Shown: positions 27,063-36,036 of the stretch, piece by piece
Position numbering within the stretch: the stretch's first letter is position 1
How the letters are laid out: each line of letters opens with the position of its first letter
Assembly: GCF_019443285.1 (NCBI RefSeq)
Contig: NZ_CP080327.1
Coordinates: 1,484,001 to 1,548,000 of the forward strand
Reading direction: 5' to 3'
From: Aquisediminimonas profunda
GTDB taxonomy: Bacteria; Pseudomonadota; Alphaproteobacteria; Sphingomonadales; Sphingomonadaceae
Length of the DNA: 64,000 nt
The notes under the pieces: model-generated
Database searches by the model: none
Seen by the model: only the letters and a program-made list of their open reading frames with translations
Told to the model about the DNA's origin: nothing
Program-made: the position numbers and the translations under genes

Positions 27063-27971
27063 CTAAGCGACCAATCCGCGCTCCGGGTCGGAATGCCCTT
27101 CGGGATCAGGGTGAATCAGGATCTCGGTTCCGGGAAATTCTTGCATCAGTCGGGCTTCAACCTCGTCCATGACGCGATGGGCTTCCAGAACGGTCATCAT
27201 GGGGTCGACCCACACATGAAACTGGACGAATTCGTGCGATCCGCTTGACCGGGTCCTGAAATCGTGGATCCCCTTGAGCTCCGGATGGCTTCGGGCAACG
27301 GCAAGAAAGCGCTCCCGCTTGTCCTCGGGCCATTCCTTGTCCATCAGTTGGCCAACAGCGTGGCTCGCAACATCCTTCGCATGCCAAAGCAGCCAAAAGC
27401 CAATTCCAATGCCGAAGACCGGGTCGGCGCCGTGCATGTGCAGCATGGAATCCAGAATGAGCGCGAAAATGACCGATGCGTTGAGCACCAGATCGCTGGC
27501 ATAGTGCACCTGATCCGCCTTGATGGCGACCGATCCGGTCTTGCGCACAACATAGCGCTGGTAACTGACCAGCCCGATTGTCGCTATGATCGCGACGACC
27601 GAAACGCCGATGCCCAGCTCCGGGCTCTCCGGTGCCCGACTTTCACCGATCTGGCTCAGGCCACGCCAGCCGATCGCCACAGCAGAGGCTGAAATGATTC
27701 CGGTCTGGAACAGTGCGGCAAGCGCTTCCGCCTTGCCATGGCCATATGCGTGGTCGTCATCTGCGGGTTGCGCGGCAAGCCTCACGGAGAAAAGCGTGAC
27801 GAGCGATGCGACGATATCGAGCGCCGTATCCGCAAGCGAACCGAGCATCGCGACTGAGCCGGTCTGCCAGGCTGCCCAGGCTTTGAGTCCGAGCAGGGAG
27901 ACGGCCATGGAAACACTGGCAATGGCAGCCCGCTGCGTCAAAGCGCCGCGGAGCTTCGCGTTTTCGTTCAC
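27063..27971 (-). CDS. Cation diffusion facilitator transporter (FieF-like)
   Basis: 302 residues, six TM helices and a cytosolic C-terminal domain. Metal-site residues follow the family pattern: SLADTALDIVAS in TM2 (DxxxD) and HYASDLVLNASVI in TM5 (HxxxD), plus the DDDHAYGHGKAEALAALF loop. The C-terminal domain ends with dimer-interface histidines in HPELKGIHDFRTRSSGSHEF and VDPMMTVLEAHRVMDEVE. It exports divalent metals such as Zn, Fe or Cd using the proton gradient. It overlaps pdxH by 4 bp. Confidence 0.92.
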   Translation of the reverse strand: MNENAKLRGALTQRAAIASVSMAVSLLGLKAWAAWQTGSVAMLGSLADTALDIVASLVTLFSVRLAAQPADDDHAYGHGKAEALAALFQTGIISASAVAIGWRGLSQIGESRAPESPELGIGVSVVAIIATIGLVSYQRYVVRKTGSVAIKADQVHYASDLVLNASVIFALILDSMLHMHGADPVFGIGIGFWLLWHAKDVASHAVGQLMDKEWPEDKRERFLAVARSHPELKGIHDFRTRSSGSHEFVQFHVWVDPMMTVLEAHRVMDEVEARLMQEFPGTEILIHPDPEGHSDPERGLVA

Positions 27972-28549
27972 GGGTAAAGCAGGCCTTCTTCCCAGCTATC
28001 TGGGCCAGTGCGGATGAAGAGATGTCTTTCATGCAATCGATGCGCACGATCCTGCCAGAATTCAATCCGCTGAGGATTGACTCTGTAGCCCGACCAATGG
28101 GGCGGGCGCGGCACAGGCTGGTCCTTAAACCTTTCGGCCATCTCGGCGAAGCGCGCTTCGAAAATTTCGCGTGACGCAAGCGGGCGCGATTGGTCCGATG
28201 CCCAGGCGCCGAGTTGAGAATCCCGACTGCGCGTCGCGAAATAGGTGTCGGCCGTTTGGTCGTCGACGCTCAGCACTTCTCCCTCGATGCGAATTTGCCT
28301 CCGCAAGGATTTCCAATGGAAAAGCAAAGCTGCAAAGCCGCGCTCAGCAATCTGGCGCGCCTTGTTGCTCTCCTTGTTTGTATAGAAAACAAAGCCATCG
28401 GGACCATGACCCTTCAACAGCACCATTCTTACAGAGGGCTGTCCATCGGCATTGGCAGTGGCCAGCGCCATTGCATTGGAGTCATTGAGTTCTGTTTTTC
28501 TCGCCTCTGCGAACCAGAGATCGAACAATGAGAAGGGCTCGGCTGGCAT
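27968..28549 (-). CDS. pdxH: Pyridoxamine 5'-phosphate oxidase
   Basis: 193 residues from MPAEPFSLFDLWFAEARKTE. FMN-binding elements: VRMVLLKGHGPDGFVFYTN and SNKARQIAERGFAALLFHWK; the substrate region is RSRDSQLGAWASDQS. The C-terminal RPPHWSGYRVNPQRIEFWQD and RLHERHLF blocks are diagnostic. It makes PLP from PNP or PMP. The long upstream ORF extension to 28843 is a shadow of the ATP-grasp gene. Divergent from that gene with 93 bp between starts. Confidence 0.96.
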   Translation of the reverse strand: MPAEPFSLFDLWFAEARKTELNDSNAMALATANADGQPSVRMVLLKGHGPDGFVFYTNKESNKARQIAERGFAALLFHWKSLRRQIRIEGEVLSVDDQTADTYFATRSRDSQLGAWASDQSRPLASREIFEARFAEMAERFKDQPVPRPPHWSGYRVNPQRIEFWQDRAHRLHERHLFIRTGPDSWEEGLLYP

Positions 28550-28642
28550 GCGGGATCTCCTAGCCAAGCCGTGGCTTGAAGTCGAGCGCCGCTTGCCCTG
28601 CGCAACTTGATGTGGTGAAGCGACTTTCCATGGAAGGTGCAG

Positions 28643-31099
28643 ATGACACATTTGGCTGAAGGCCCGGTCGCGCAGGGGGCTGCCGAGGCGATCTTGGCAG
28701 CTTATTGTGGCCAAGCCGGGCCCGGCGACGTCATGTGTGGTGCGTCCGCAGCTGATACAGCAGTGTGGCATGCGATCCTTGAGGAAATCCTGGCGGCCGG
28801 CAGTGGCAGCATTGTTCAGGTGCAGGAGCAGCTTCAGCGTCATGTCCAGGAAATAGGGACGAGCTTTCGCCTGCCGAATGAAGGTGAGGAGCGACCTTGG
28901 CCGGTTTCTCCCTTGCCGCTGCCAATTTCGGAGGATGAGTGGTCAGGCATTGCGTCGGCTATCGTCCAGCGGGCAGAACTGGCCGAATTGTTGCTTGCCG
29001 ATATCTACGGGCCGCACCGCCTTGTAGCGGCGAATGTGCTGCCGACAGCAGCCTTGACTGGAAGTCCACAATTTCTGAGGCCAATGGTCGGAATCCCGCC
29101 GCCGGGCGGACATTATCTCAACATTTTTGCAGCAGATCTGGGCAGAGGCCCGGATGGATCCTGGCGTGTGCTTGCGGATCATACCCGGTCGCCGGCCGGA
29201 GCCGGCTATGCACTCGAGAACCGGCTGGCAGCGACGCAGGTCGTCGGTGGCCTGTCCGAGCGGCTGAACATTGAACGTCTGGCGCCGTTCTTTGCTGATC
29301 TTCGCGCCGGCATCGCGGCGCGTTGCGAGCGGAGCGATCCGAGGCTTGCGCTCCTAACTCCCGGGCGGTTCAATCAGAGTTATGCCGAACAAGCCCATCT
29401 TGCGCGTTACCTCGGGTTGTTGCTGGTGGAAGGTGCCGACCTCGCGGTCCACGATGATCGGGTCTACCTCCGGACGATCGAGGGCCTGAAGCGGGTAGAC
29501 GCGCTTTGGCAGCGCATGGATGCGCGCCTCCTCGATCCGCTGGCGCTGGATTCACGGTCTGCAATCGGCGTGCCCGGCCTCGTTGACGCGTTGGCGGCAG
29601 GTGGCATCGTCATTGCCAATTTCCCAGGCTCTGCAGTGCTGGAAGCACCAGCCTTTGCTGCGTTCATGCCGCAACTGGCACAACGCCTTTTGGGTGAACC
29701 GTTGCTGCTGCCGAACATCGCCACATGGTGGTGCGGGCAGGCGCGCGAAGCCGAGCATGTTGTCGCCGAACTCGACAATCTTGTGATCGACGCTGCATTT
29801 GCAACACCTTTGCTCGGGCTCGGCCAAGGCGGCACGAGGCTAGGAAGCGAGATGCGCGGTCAAGAACGCACGCGGTTGCTCGATGATATCGCGCGGAGGC
29901 CACAAGACTATATAGGGCAGGAGATCGTGCATCTTTCCACCATGCCTGTCGCTGCGGAAGGCAGTCTTTTGGCCCGCCCGTTTACGTTACGTGTGTTTGC
30001 AGCACGTGATGCAAACGGCGCCTGGACAGTCATGCCCGGCGGCTTTGTGCGTATTGGCGCAGCTGCAGATGTGCGGGCAACGTCAATCGGCGCCGGCACG
30101 CGATCTGCCGACGTGATTGTTCATGGAGCCCAGCCGGTGGTTCCCATCACCCTTCGTTCTGCCAGCCAGGCGATCCGGCGTAATCCTGGAACCTTGCCTA
30201 GTCGGGTCGCGGACAATCTGTTCTGGCTTGGCCGTTATCTCGAGCGCGGTGAAGCAGTGCTCGGCCTCGTTCGCGCAGGTTCCGCCAGCGCAAGCGCCGG
30301 GAAGGGCAATCAGGAGACGACGCAGCGCCTTTGCAACCAGCTGATCGCCATGGATGCCGTGCGATGGGACGCGAACGCCAATCCCGGCCAGATTTTTGCG
30401 GCAGCCATTGCCAATCAGGACTGCACCTCCAGTGTCTCGGCGCTCCTCAAGGCGGCACGTGCAATCGGCGCAGGTTCGCGCGAACGGATATCGTCAGACT
30501 TCTGGCAGATGCTCGACGCTCCTTTCCCGGCAGACGGGCCATTCCAGCAACGGAGTCTGATACTGCGAGCGCGGTTTGCAGCTTTTGCCGGATTGGCTGC
30601 GGAACATATGGGCCGAACCGCCGGATGGAGATTCCATGATCTTGGGCGGAGGATCGAGCGGGCCCTCAATTTTGCGCGTCTGCTTCGGGCCTTTGCCGCG
30701 GACGATGCGTCGGCCAACGACCTGACGGCGCTCCTTGAACTCGCAGATGTGCAGATCAGCTACCGTCAGCGCTACGCAACCGGGTTGGCCCTGATGCCGG
30801 TCAGGGACCTTGTTGGTCTTGATCCCTTCAATCCGCGCTCTATCAGTTTTCAGGCCAATGCCATCCATGAACATCTGGATGCACTTCCGCGCCTGAAGGA
30901 TGACGGGATGGCAGAACCGCAGCAGGCAGCGGCAACGGGATTGGTCGCGCTGATATCGACCTTGTCGGCGACGATGTTGACGCCCGAGGTCTGCAATGAT
31001 CTGGAAAGCAGGATGTATGCGCTGTCCGACGCGATCAGCCAGCGGTTCTTCCTGCGCGGCAGCGAAGCATTGCGTGCGTCGGGAATGACTTTGGCATGA
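28643..31099 (+). CDS. Fused circularly permuted ATP-grasp and alpha-E protein
   Basis: 818 residues. Residues about 20-490 are a circularly permuted type-2 ATP-grasp (DUF404/DUF407 family), with a RPMVGIPPPGGHYLNIFAAD segment, GYALENRLAATQVVGGLSER and LLLPNIATWWCGQ. Residues about 517-818 start LPSRVADNLFWLGRYLERGE, the canonical opening of alpha-E domains. The start at 28643 has GGAAGG five bases upstream; a GTG at 28637 is in frame but lies on that site. The two domains are usually separate neighbouring genes, and with the adjacent transglutaminase form a predicted peptide-ligation/cross-linking module of unknown product. Confidence 0.9.
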   Translation: MTHLAEGPVAQGAAEAILAAYCGQAGPGDVMCGASAADTAVWHAILEEILAAGSGSIVQVQEQLQRHVQEIGTSFRLPNEGEERPWPVSPLPLPISEDEWSGIASAIVQRAELAELLLADIYGPHRLVAANVLPTAALTGSPQFLRPMVGIPPPGGHYLNIFAADLGRGPDGSWRVLADHTRSPAGAGYALENRLAATQVVGGLSERLNIERLAPFFADLRAGIAARCERSDPRLALLTPGRFNQSYAEQAHLARYLGLLLVEGADLAVHDDRVYLRTIEGLKRVDALWQRMDARLLDPLALDSRSAIGVPGLVDALAAGGIVIANFPGSAVLEAPAFAAFMPQLAQRLLGEPLLLPNIATWWCGQAREAEHVVAELDNLVIDAAFATPLLGLGQGGTRLGSEMRGQERTRLLDDIARRPQDYIGQEIVHLSTMPVAAEGSLLARPFTLRVFAARDANGAWTVMPGGFVRIGAAADVRATSIGAGTRSADVIVHGAQPVVPITLRSASQAIRRNPGTLPSRVADNLFWLGRYLERGEAVLGLVRAGSASASAGKGNQETTQRLCNQLIAMDAVRWDANANPGQIFAAAIANQDCTSSVSALLKAARAIGAGSRERISSDFWQMLDAPFPADGPFQQRSLILRARFAAFAGLAAEHMGRTAGWRFHDLGRRIERALNFARLLRAFAADDASANDLTALLELADVQISYRQRYATGLALMPVRDLVGLDPFNPRSISFQANAIHEHLDALPRLKDDGMAEPQQAAATGLVALISTLSATMLTPEVCNDLESRMYALSDAISQRFFLRGSEALRASGMTLA

Positions 31100-31980
31100 C
31101 GTTATTCGCGATCCGGCATTTGACGTGCTTCAGCTATGAAAAGCCGGTCCACTTTTCTCGCTCCAATCTGCGGTTGGAGCCGATCACCTGGCCCGGCCAG
31201 ACTTTGGTCAGTCACAAGATTACCATCAATCCCGGGGGGCAGCTCGCTCCCGCTCCGCTGCGTTCTGCGCTGGTTAACCTGACTCGGCTCATTATCCCCG
31301 GCGCGACGACGAGCCTTGAAATCATCAGCGAATCTCGGGTTCAGGTGGATCGGACACCCCAGCTGTCATGGCTTGGGGAACCGAGCATAGCAGAGGTCGG
31401 GCGACTGGCGCGCGAGAGCGCGGATATTTCTGATCTTTCGCCCGCAAATTTCCTTTACCCTTCGAGCTTCACGCCGGTGGATGCCGGCATTGCGGACTGG
31501 AGCGCCGATGTTCTGCAAGGAGAGCGACCAGTCTTTGCCGCAGCCTATGAGCTGGCAGTGCGCATCCAGCGAGAGTTTCGTTACGACCCAAATGCCACAA
31601 TGGCGGAAACGCCGCCTGCAGTGGCCTTTGCTGCTCGTGCCGGCGTTTGCCAGGATTTCTCCCAAATCATGATATGTGCATTGCGGGCAGCGGGAATTCC
31701 TGCGGCCTATGCATCGGGTTATATTCGCACTGAGCCCGCGCCCGGACAGGATCGCCTTCAGGGGGCTGATGCGACCCACGGTTGGGTGCTGGCCTGGTGC
31801 GGACCCGAAAAGGGCTGGCTCGGCCTCGATCCGACAAACGGAATTGCCATGGGCGGCGATCACATCGTCATGGCAGTCGGGCGGGACTATCTCGACATTG
31901 CGCCCATCGATGGCGTGTTCAACGGCTATGGCGCGCAGGAAATCTTTGTCGAAGTCGATGTCGAAGCCGTCGGCGACTAG
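31096..31980 (+). CDS. Transglutaminase-like cysteine protease family protein
   Basis: 294 residues. A bacterial transglutaminase N-terminal beta domain (residues 1-85, with the HFSRSNLRLEPITWPGQ run) precedes the core. The triad is readable: Cys185 in AGVCQDFSQIM, His228 in DATHGWVLAW, and Asp245 in LGLDPTNG. No signal peptide, so cytosolic action together with the ATP-grasp/alpha-E protein is expected. Its ATG overlaps the previous stop (ATGA at 31096-31099). The activity could be peptidase, amidase or cross-linking. Confidence 0.91.
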   Translation: MTLFAIRHLTCFSYEKPVHFSRSNLRLEPITWPGQTLVSHKITINPGGQLAPAPLRSALVNLTRLIIPGATTSLEIISESRVQVDRTPQLSWLGEPSIAEVGRLARESADISDLSPANFLYPSSFTPVDAGIADWSADVLQGERPVFAAAYELAVRIQREFRYDPNATMAETPPAVAFAARAGVCQDFSQIMICALRAAGIPAAYASGYIRTEPAPGQDRLQGADATHGWVLAWCGPEKGWLGLDPTNGIAMGGDHIVMAVGRDYLDIAPIDGVFNGYGAQEIFVEVDVEAVGD

Positions 31981-31983
31981 CGT

Positions 31984-32517
31984 TTAGTAGATGCGCTTCA
32001 CCTTGATGCCCGGCTGCTTACGTACGGACATCTTGTAGGTGCCAAGTGCAGCGCGCTTGATGACAACCGGCATGCCCGGCTTGGGAGAAAGCGCAAGTGG
32101 CGAAAAGTCCATCTGCTGCCAGGTTGAGCCTTCAGCAATGGTGATAATCCAGCCTTCGCCATTGTAGCTGGCAGACTTTACGGTCGATTCCAGTTCGGCA
32201 ATCTGGTTTTCCTTATTGTCGTCGTCATCACCGCCACCGAACAGGCCCAGATTGGGCAGTGGCAATCCAAACAGGGTCCGCCTGGTTTTCTGGACTTGTT
32301 GCTTGTCCACCATATAGACTTCATTCTTTGCAGCCGCCTCATCAAGGCGGGCAACCTCGGCATCGTAACAGGCCAAGCGTTGCGTGGCGTCCGTTATGGC
32401 ACGGCAATCAACCACCTTCTGGAGGAATTCGGAACGCGGCATCGGCTTCTTTGCATCCTTGGCGAATGCTGGCGTAGCCAGCATAGCCAAACCAGCGCAC
32501 AGATATGCGGCCTTCAT
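31984..32517 (-). CDS. Hypothetical secreted protein with RLACYD motif
   Basis: 177 residues, function unknown. Signal peptide MKAAYLCAGLAMLATPAFA, cleavage near residue 19. The mature N-terminus has VVDCRAITDATQRLACYDAE, a two-cysteine pattern also seen at the N-terminus of TagO/VasI-type periplasmic proteins. A DDDD acidic patch is followed by a helix (KENQIAELESTVKSAS) and a C-terminal beta region with TIAEGSTWQQMDF and KPGIKVKRIY. It probably faces the periplasm. Convergent with the transglutaminase gene (3 bp between) and divergent from the TonB receptor. Confidence 0.72.
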   Translation of the reverse strand: MKAAYLCAGLAMLATPAFAKDAKKPMPRSEFLQKVVDCRAITDATQRLACYDAEVARLDEAAAKNEVYMVDKQQVQKTRRTLFGLPLPNLGLFGGGDDDDNKENQIAELESTVKSASYNGEGWIITIAEGSTWQQMDFSPLALSPKPGMPVVIKRAALGTYKMSVRKQPGIKVKRIY

Positions 32518-32694
32518 CATGCTCCCCTTCTACTGTTACGGTGCATTCCCTGATTGCCACCAAAATCAAAGTTAGCCAAGCGCTGCCCGAGTGTTGCAAA
32601 TTGGTGACAGTGCAGGCGTAACATTCTGTCGCGACCGTGAAACACGTTTACATCGGCCGTCCCCTTAGGCAAACCCCGGCGCAAGTCGGCATAT

Positions 32695-32720
32695 GGGAGT
32701 GTGCCTGCGTTTGCACTCCC
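32695..32720 (+). promoter_or_regulatory. 7-bp inverted repeat in the TonB-receptor upstream region
   Basis: GGGAGTG (32695-32701) and CACTCCC (32714-32720) form a perfect 7-bp stem with a 12-base loop, about 70-95 bp before the receptor start. It is followed by TTGTCG, too short a T-run for a convincing terminator. It could be an operator or an RNA leader structure. Confidence 0.45.
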
Positions 32721-32742
32721 TTGTCGCTGGCGAAAAAATCAG

Positions 32743-32758
32743 AGCCAATTTATTGGCT
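32743..32758 (+). promoter_or_regulatory. AGCCAAT-TT-ATTGGCT palindrome before the TonB receptor
   Basis: A perfect 7-bp dyad with a 2-base centre, 31 bp upstream of the receptor ATG. Its compact symmetry fits a dimeric repressor site better than an RNA hairpin, given the 2-base loop. The regulator is unknown. Confidence 0.55.
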
Positions 32759-32789
32759 TTACACTCCAGAAGTAAGGGACTGGAACAAC

Positions 32790-35700
32790 ATGAAAACTCA
32801 GAAATTCTATAGTCGTGCGCGCCTTAGCGCTGGCGTTGCATCGGCTGTTATCGGCTTTGCTATGCTCGCGACTCCCGCCTTCGCGCAGGAAGCTGCCAAC
32901 GAAGAAGATAGCGGTGACATCATCGTAACGGGTTCGCGCATTCCGCAGCCGAACCTTGAAGGCATCAGCCCGGTGACTTCTGTCAACGCACAGGACATCA
33001 AGCTCTCGGGTACGGTGAAGGCAGAAGACCTTCTGAACTCGCTGCCTCAGGTTTTCGCGGCGCAGTCCTCGACGCTGTCGAACGGCGCAACGGGTACCGC
33101 CACGGTCGACCTTCGCGGTCTTGGCTCGTCACGTACGCTGGTCCTGATCAACGGTCGTCGCTTGATGACGGGTGATCCAAACAGCACAAGCTCGGCAGCC
33201 GACCTTAACTTCATCCCTACACAGCTAGTCAAGCGCGTTGATGTTCTGACCGGTGGCGCTTCGGCAACCTACGGCGCTGACGCCGTCGCCGGCGTTGTCA
33301 ACTTCATCATGGATACCGATTTCGAAGGTTTCCGAGTCGATGCGAACTACGGCTTCTATCAGCACAACAACCGCAACAAGATCACTCCGCCGCTCCTCAA
33401 TGCGCGCGCTGCAGCGGGCTTCAGCGGCTATGGCTACCCGACCGGCAGCGTTGCCGACGGCGGCACATTCGATGGCAGCGTCTCGTTCGGCGGCAAGTTC
33501 GGTGATGACCGCGGTCACTTCACGGCCTATGTTGGTTACCGCAAGGCAAAGCCCGTGCTTCAGTCGAATCGTGACTACAGCGCCTGCACGGTGCAGGTAA
33601 ATGACCGCCTCGCGGGCGGTTTTACTCCCAACTCGCCGCTTCAGTGTGGTGGTTCGGCTACTTCGGCAACGGGTACCGCCTTCTATTTCGTGACCAGCAC
33701 GACATCATCCACGGTTGGTGCACTCGGGCCGGGAACGCTAACACAAGGCACGCTCAACCGTTACAACTTCGCTCCGACCAACTATTTCCAGCGTCCGGAC
33801 GAACGTTATACCGCGGGTGCCTTTGTTGATTATGAAATCAGCGATGCTGTGAAGCCTTACATGGAATTCATGTTCATGGACGATCGCACGCTTGCGCAGA
33901 TCGCGCCGTCGGGTGATTTCGGTAACACGTTGACGGTCAACTGCGACAACCCGCTCATGTCGGCCTCGCAGCTCAGCCAGATTTGTAATCCTGGTAACTT
34001 GATCAACACTTTCATCGGGAATTTTCCGGTGGCAACAAATGCAGGGTACAACCCGCTTGGCAATATACTTGACCCGAATGATCCCGCATTTGTCCCACCA
34101 ATCGCTTTCCCCAACTCGGTACCCGGGGCTGCGAATGGGACATACAACAAGGCGTTCTTTCAGTTGCTTCGCCGCAACGTCGAAGGTGGCCCGCGGATCA
34201 ACGACCTTCAGCACACCGCGTTCCGCACCGTAATCGGAACCAAGGGTGACCTCGGTAAGGGCTGGGCTTATGACGCCTATTACCAATATGGCCGAACCAA
34301 CTATTCGCAGGTCTACAGAAACGAGTTCTCGGTGGCGCGTTTGACCCGGGCACTTGATGTTGTTGACGATCCGCGCGTTGCTGGCATTCAGGCGGTTTGT
34401 CGTTCGGCACTCGACGGCACTGATCCAAATTGCGTTCCTTACGACATCTTCGGTGGAACGCCTTCGGCCGCTTCGCTCGCCTATCTCAATGCGACTGGCT
34501 TCCTGAAGGGGCAGACTTCGCAGCAGGTCCTGAGTGGCAGCTTGACCGGCGATCTGGGCGAGTATGGCTTCAAGACGCCTTGGTCGGACGATGGTGTCGC
34601 TCTTGCACTGGGTGTCGAGTATCGCAAGGACTCTCTTGAACTGAACGCTGACAACGCCTTCCAGACCGGCGATCTAACCGGTCAGGGTGCGCCGACGCTT
34701 GATGTTGCCGGCAACTACAAGGTCAAGGAAGTCCTTGGTGAAATCGAAGTGCCAATCGTGCGCGACAGTTTCATCAAGAACCTGACCTTCAATGGCGGCA
34801 TCCGTCACTCAAGCTACAAACTCTCGAGCGGCCGGTCGATCAGCACCGACACATACAAGTTGGCGCTTGATTTCTCACCGGTGTCGGACATCCGCTTCCG
34901 TGGAACCTACAACCGCGCTGTTCGCGTTCCGAACATCCAGGAACTCTTTGCACCGCAGTTTGTCGGCCTCGACGGTTCGACCGATCCTTGCGCTGGCACG
35001 CCAATTACGGCAGCCCAAGTTGGTTGTCTGGCACAGGGCCTTTCACTGGGCCAAGGTGTGACCGCCAACCCGGCAGCCCAGTATAATGGCCTGCTTGGCG
35101 GCAACCCGAACCTGCTGCCCGAAATTGCCACGACGAAGACTCTCGGTGCTGTGTTCACGCCCCGGTTCATTCCTGGCTTCTCGATGACGCTCGACTGGTT
35201 CGACATCAAGATCAAGAAGGCGATCCAGGGATATGGTGCTGATGCCATCCTGACAGCTTGCGGTTCGGGCAATCTCACGGCTTGCGGCCTGATCAATCGC
35301 GATCCTGCCGGTTCGCTGTGGCTGACGTCGAACGGCTATGTGCAAGATCTGCAGACCAACGTCGGCAGCTTCAGCACGCGCGGGCTTGAAATTAACGGAA
35401 ATTATTCCCGCGAAATCGGCAGCGCTGGAACCGTCTCGCTCAGCCTCATTGGTACTCTGCTCGACACCTACAAGGTCGACAACGGACTGACGGAGATTTA
35501 CGACTGCGCTGGCTACTTCGGCCCGACTTGCGGCACTCCGGCTCCGAAGTGGAGGCACAAGGCTCGTGTTTCGTTCAATGCTGCAAACGGTCTGGGCATG
35601 TCGCTCCAGTGGCGTTACTTCGGTTCGGTTGATGCCGAATACAAGAACCCGAGCCAGACGCTGAACGGAAACGTTTACGACTACAACTCGTCTATTGCGG

Positions 35701-35927
35701 CCCAGAGCTATTTCGATCTGGCCCTGACCGCAAAGTTGGGTGACCGGTTCCGCTTCCAGCTTGGTGTGAACAATTTGCTCGATCGCCAGCCGCCAGTTGT
35801 CCACTCGGGCAGCGGCAACTTCGGCCAGAGCAACTGCGCCAGCACGGTCTGCAACGGGAACTCCTATCCCGGCACTTATGACTCGCTGGGTCGTTACATC
35901 TACTCGGGTATCACGCTGGACTTCTAA
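32790..35927 (+). CDS. TonB-dependent outer-membrane receptor
   Basis: 1045 residues. Signal peptide MKTQKFYSRARLSAGVASAV followed by cleavage after AFA near residue 32; a TonB-box-like DIIVTG at about residue 46. The plug domain shows EDLLNSLPQVF, GLGSSRTLVLINGRR, VDVLTGGASATYGADAVAGV and VVNFI. The barrel ends with GVNNLLDRQPP and the C-terminal SGITLDF, with the terminal Phe required for BAM assembly. The start at 32790 is chosen because it begins the signal peptide. It imports an unknown ligand. Codon choice looks biased as in highly expressed genes. It is followed by a strong terminator and then three TPR enzymes. Confidence 0.94.
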   Translation: MKTQKFYSRARLSAGVASAVIGFAMLATPAFAQEAANEEDSGDIIVTGSRIPQPNLEGISPVTSVNAQDIKLSGTVKAEDLLNSLPQVFAAQSSTLSNGATGTATVDLRGLGSSRTLVLINGRRLMTGDPNSTSSAADLNFIPTQLVKRVDVLTGGASATYGADAVAGVVNFIMDTDFEGFRVDANYGFYQHNNRNKITPPLLNARAAAGFSGYGYPTGSVADGGTFDGSVSFGGKFGDDRGHFTAYVGYRKAKPVLQSNRDYSACTVQVNDRLAGGFTPNSPLQCGGSATSATGTAFYFVTSTTSSTVGALGPGTLTQGTLNRYNFAPTNYFQRPDERYTAGAFVDYEISDAVKPYMEFMFMDDRTLAQIAPSGDFGNTLTVNCDNPLMSASQLSQICNPGNLINTFIGNFPVATNAGYNPLGNILDPNDPAFVPPIAFPNSVPGAANGTYNKAFFQLLRRNVEGGPRINDLQHTAFRTVIGTKGDLGKGWAYDAYYQYGRTNYSQVYRNEFSVARLTRALDVVDDPRVAGIQAVCRSALDGTDPNCVPYDIFGGTPSAASLAYLNATGFLKGQTSQQVLSGSLTGDLGEYGFKTPWSDDGVALALGVEYRKDSLELNADNAFQTGDLTGQGAPTLDVAGNYKVKEVLGEIEVPIVRDSFIKNLTFNGGIRHSSYKLSSGRSISTDTYKLALDFSPVSDIRFRGTYNRAVRVPNIQELFAPQFVGLDGSTDPCAGTPITAAQVGCLAQGLSLGQGVTANPAAQYNGLLGGNPNLLPEIATTKTLGAVFTPRFIPGFSMTLDWFDIKIKKAIQGYGADAILTACGSGNLTACGLINRDPAGSLWLTSNGYVQDLQTNVGSFSTRGLEINGNYSREIGSAGTVSLSLIGTLLDTYKVDNGLTEIYDCAGYFGPTCGTPAPKWRHKARVSFNAANGLGMSLQWRYFGSVDAEYKNPSQTLNGNVYDYNSSIAAQSYFDLALTAKLGDRFRFQLGVNNLLDRQPPVVHSGSGNFGQSNCASTVCNGNSYPGTYDSLGRYIYSGITLDF

Positions 35928-35952
35928 TCCGGCCTGACACCGTCTAAATGCT

Positions 35953-35990
35953 GGCGGCGGTCCCCATCCCGGGGCCGCCGCCAAATTTTT
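35953..35990 (+). terminator. Strong rho-independent terminator after the TonB receptor
   Basis: GGCGGCGGTCCCC (35953-35965) pairs with GGGGCCGCCGCC (35971-35982) with one bulged T, followed by AAATTTTT (35983-35990). It begins 26 bp after the receptor stop and ends 46 bp before the sulfotransferase GTG, so transcription of the downstream enzymes depends on read-through or a separate promoter. Confidence 0.88.
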
Positions 35991-36036
35991 GTTCAAAGCG
36001 CGCCGATTGGCGGTGCGCAACCGAGGGAATGCAGGG

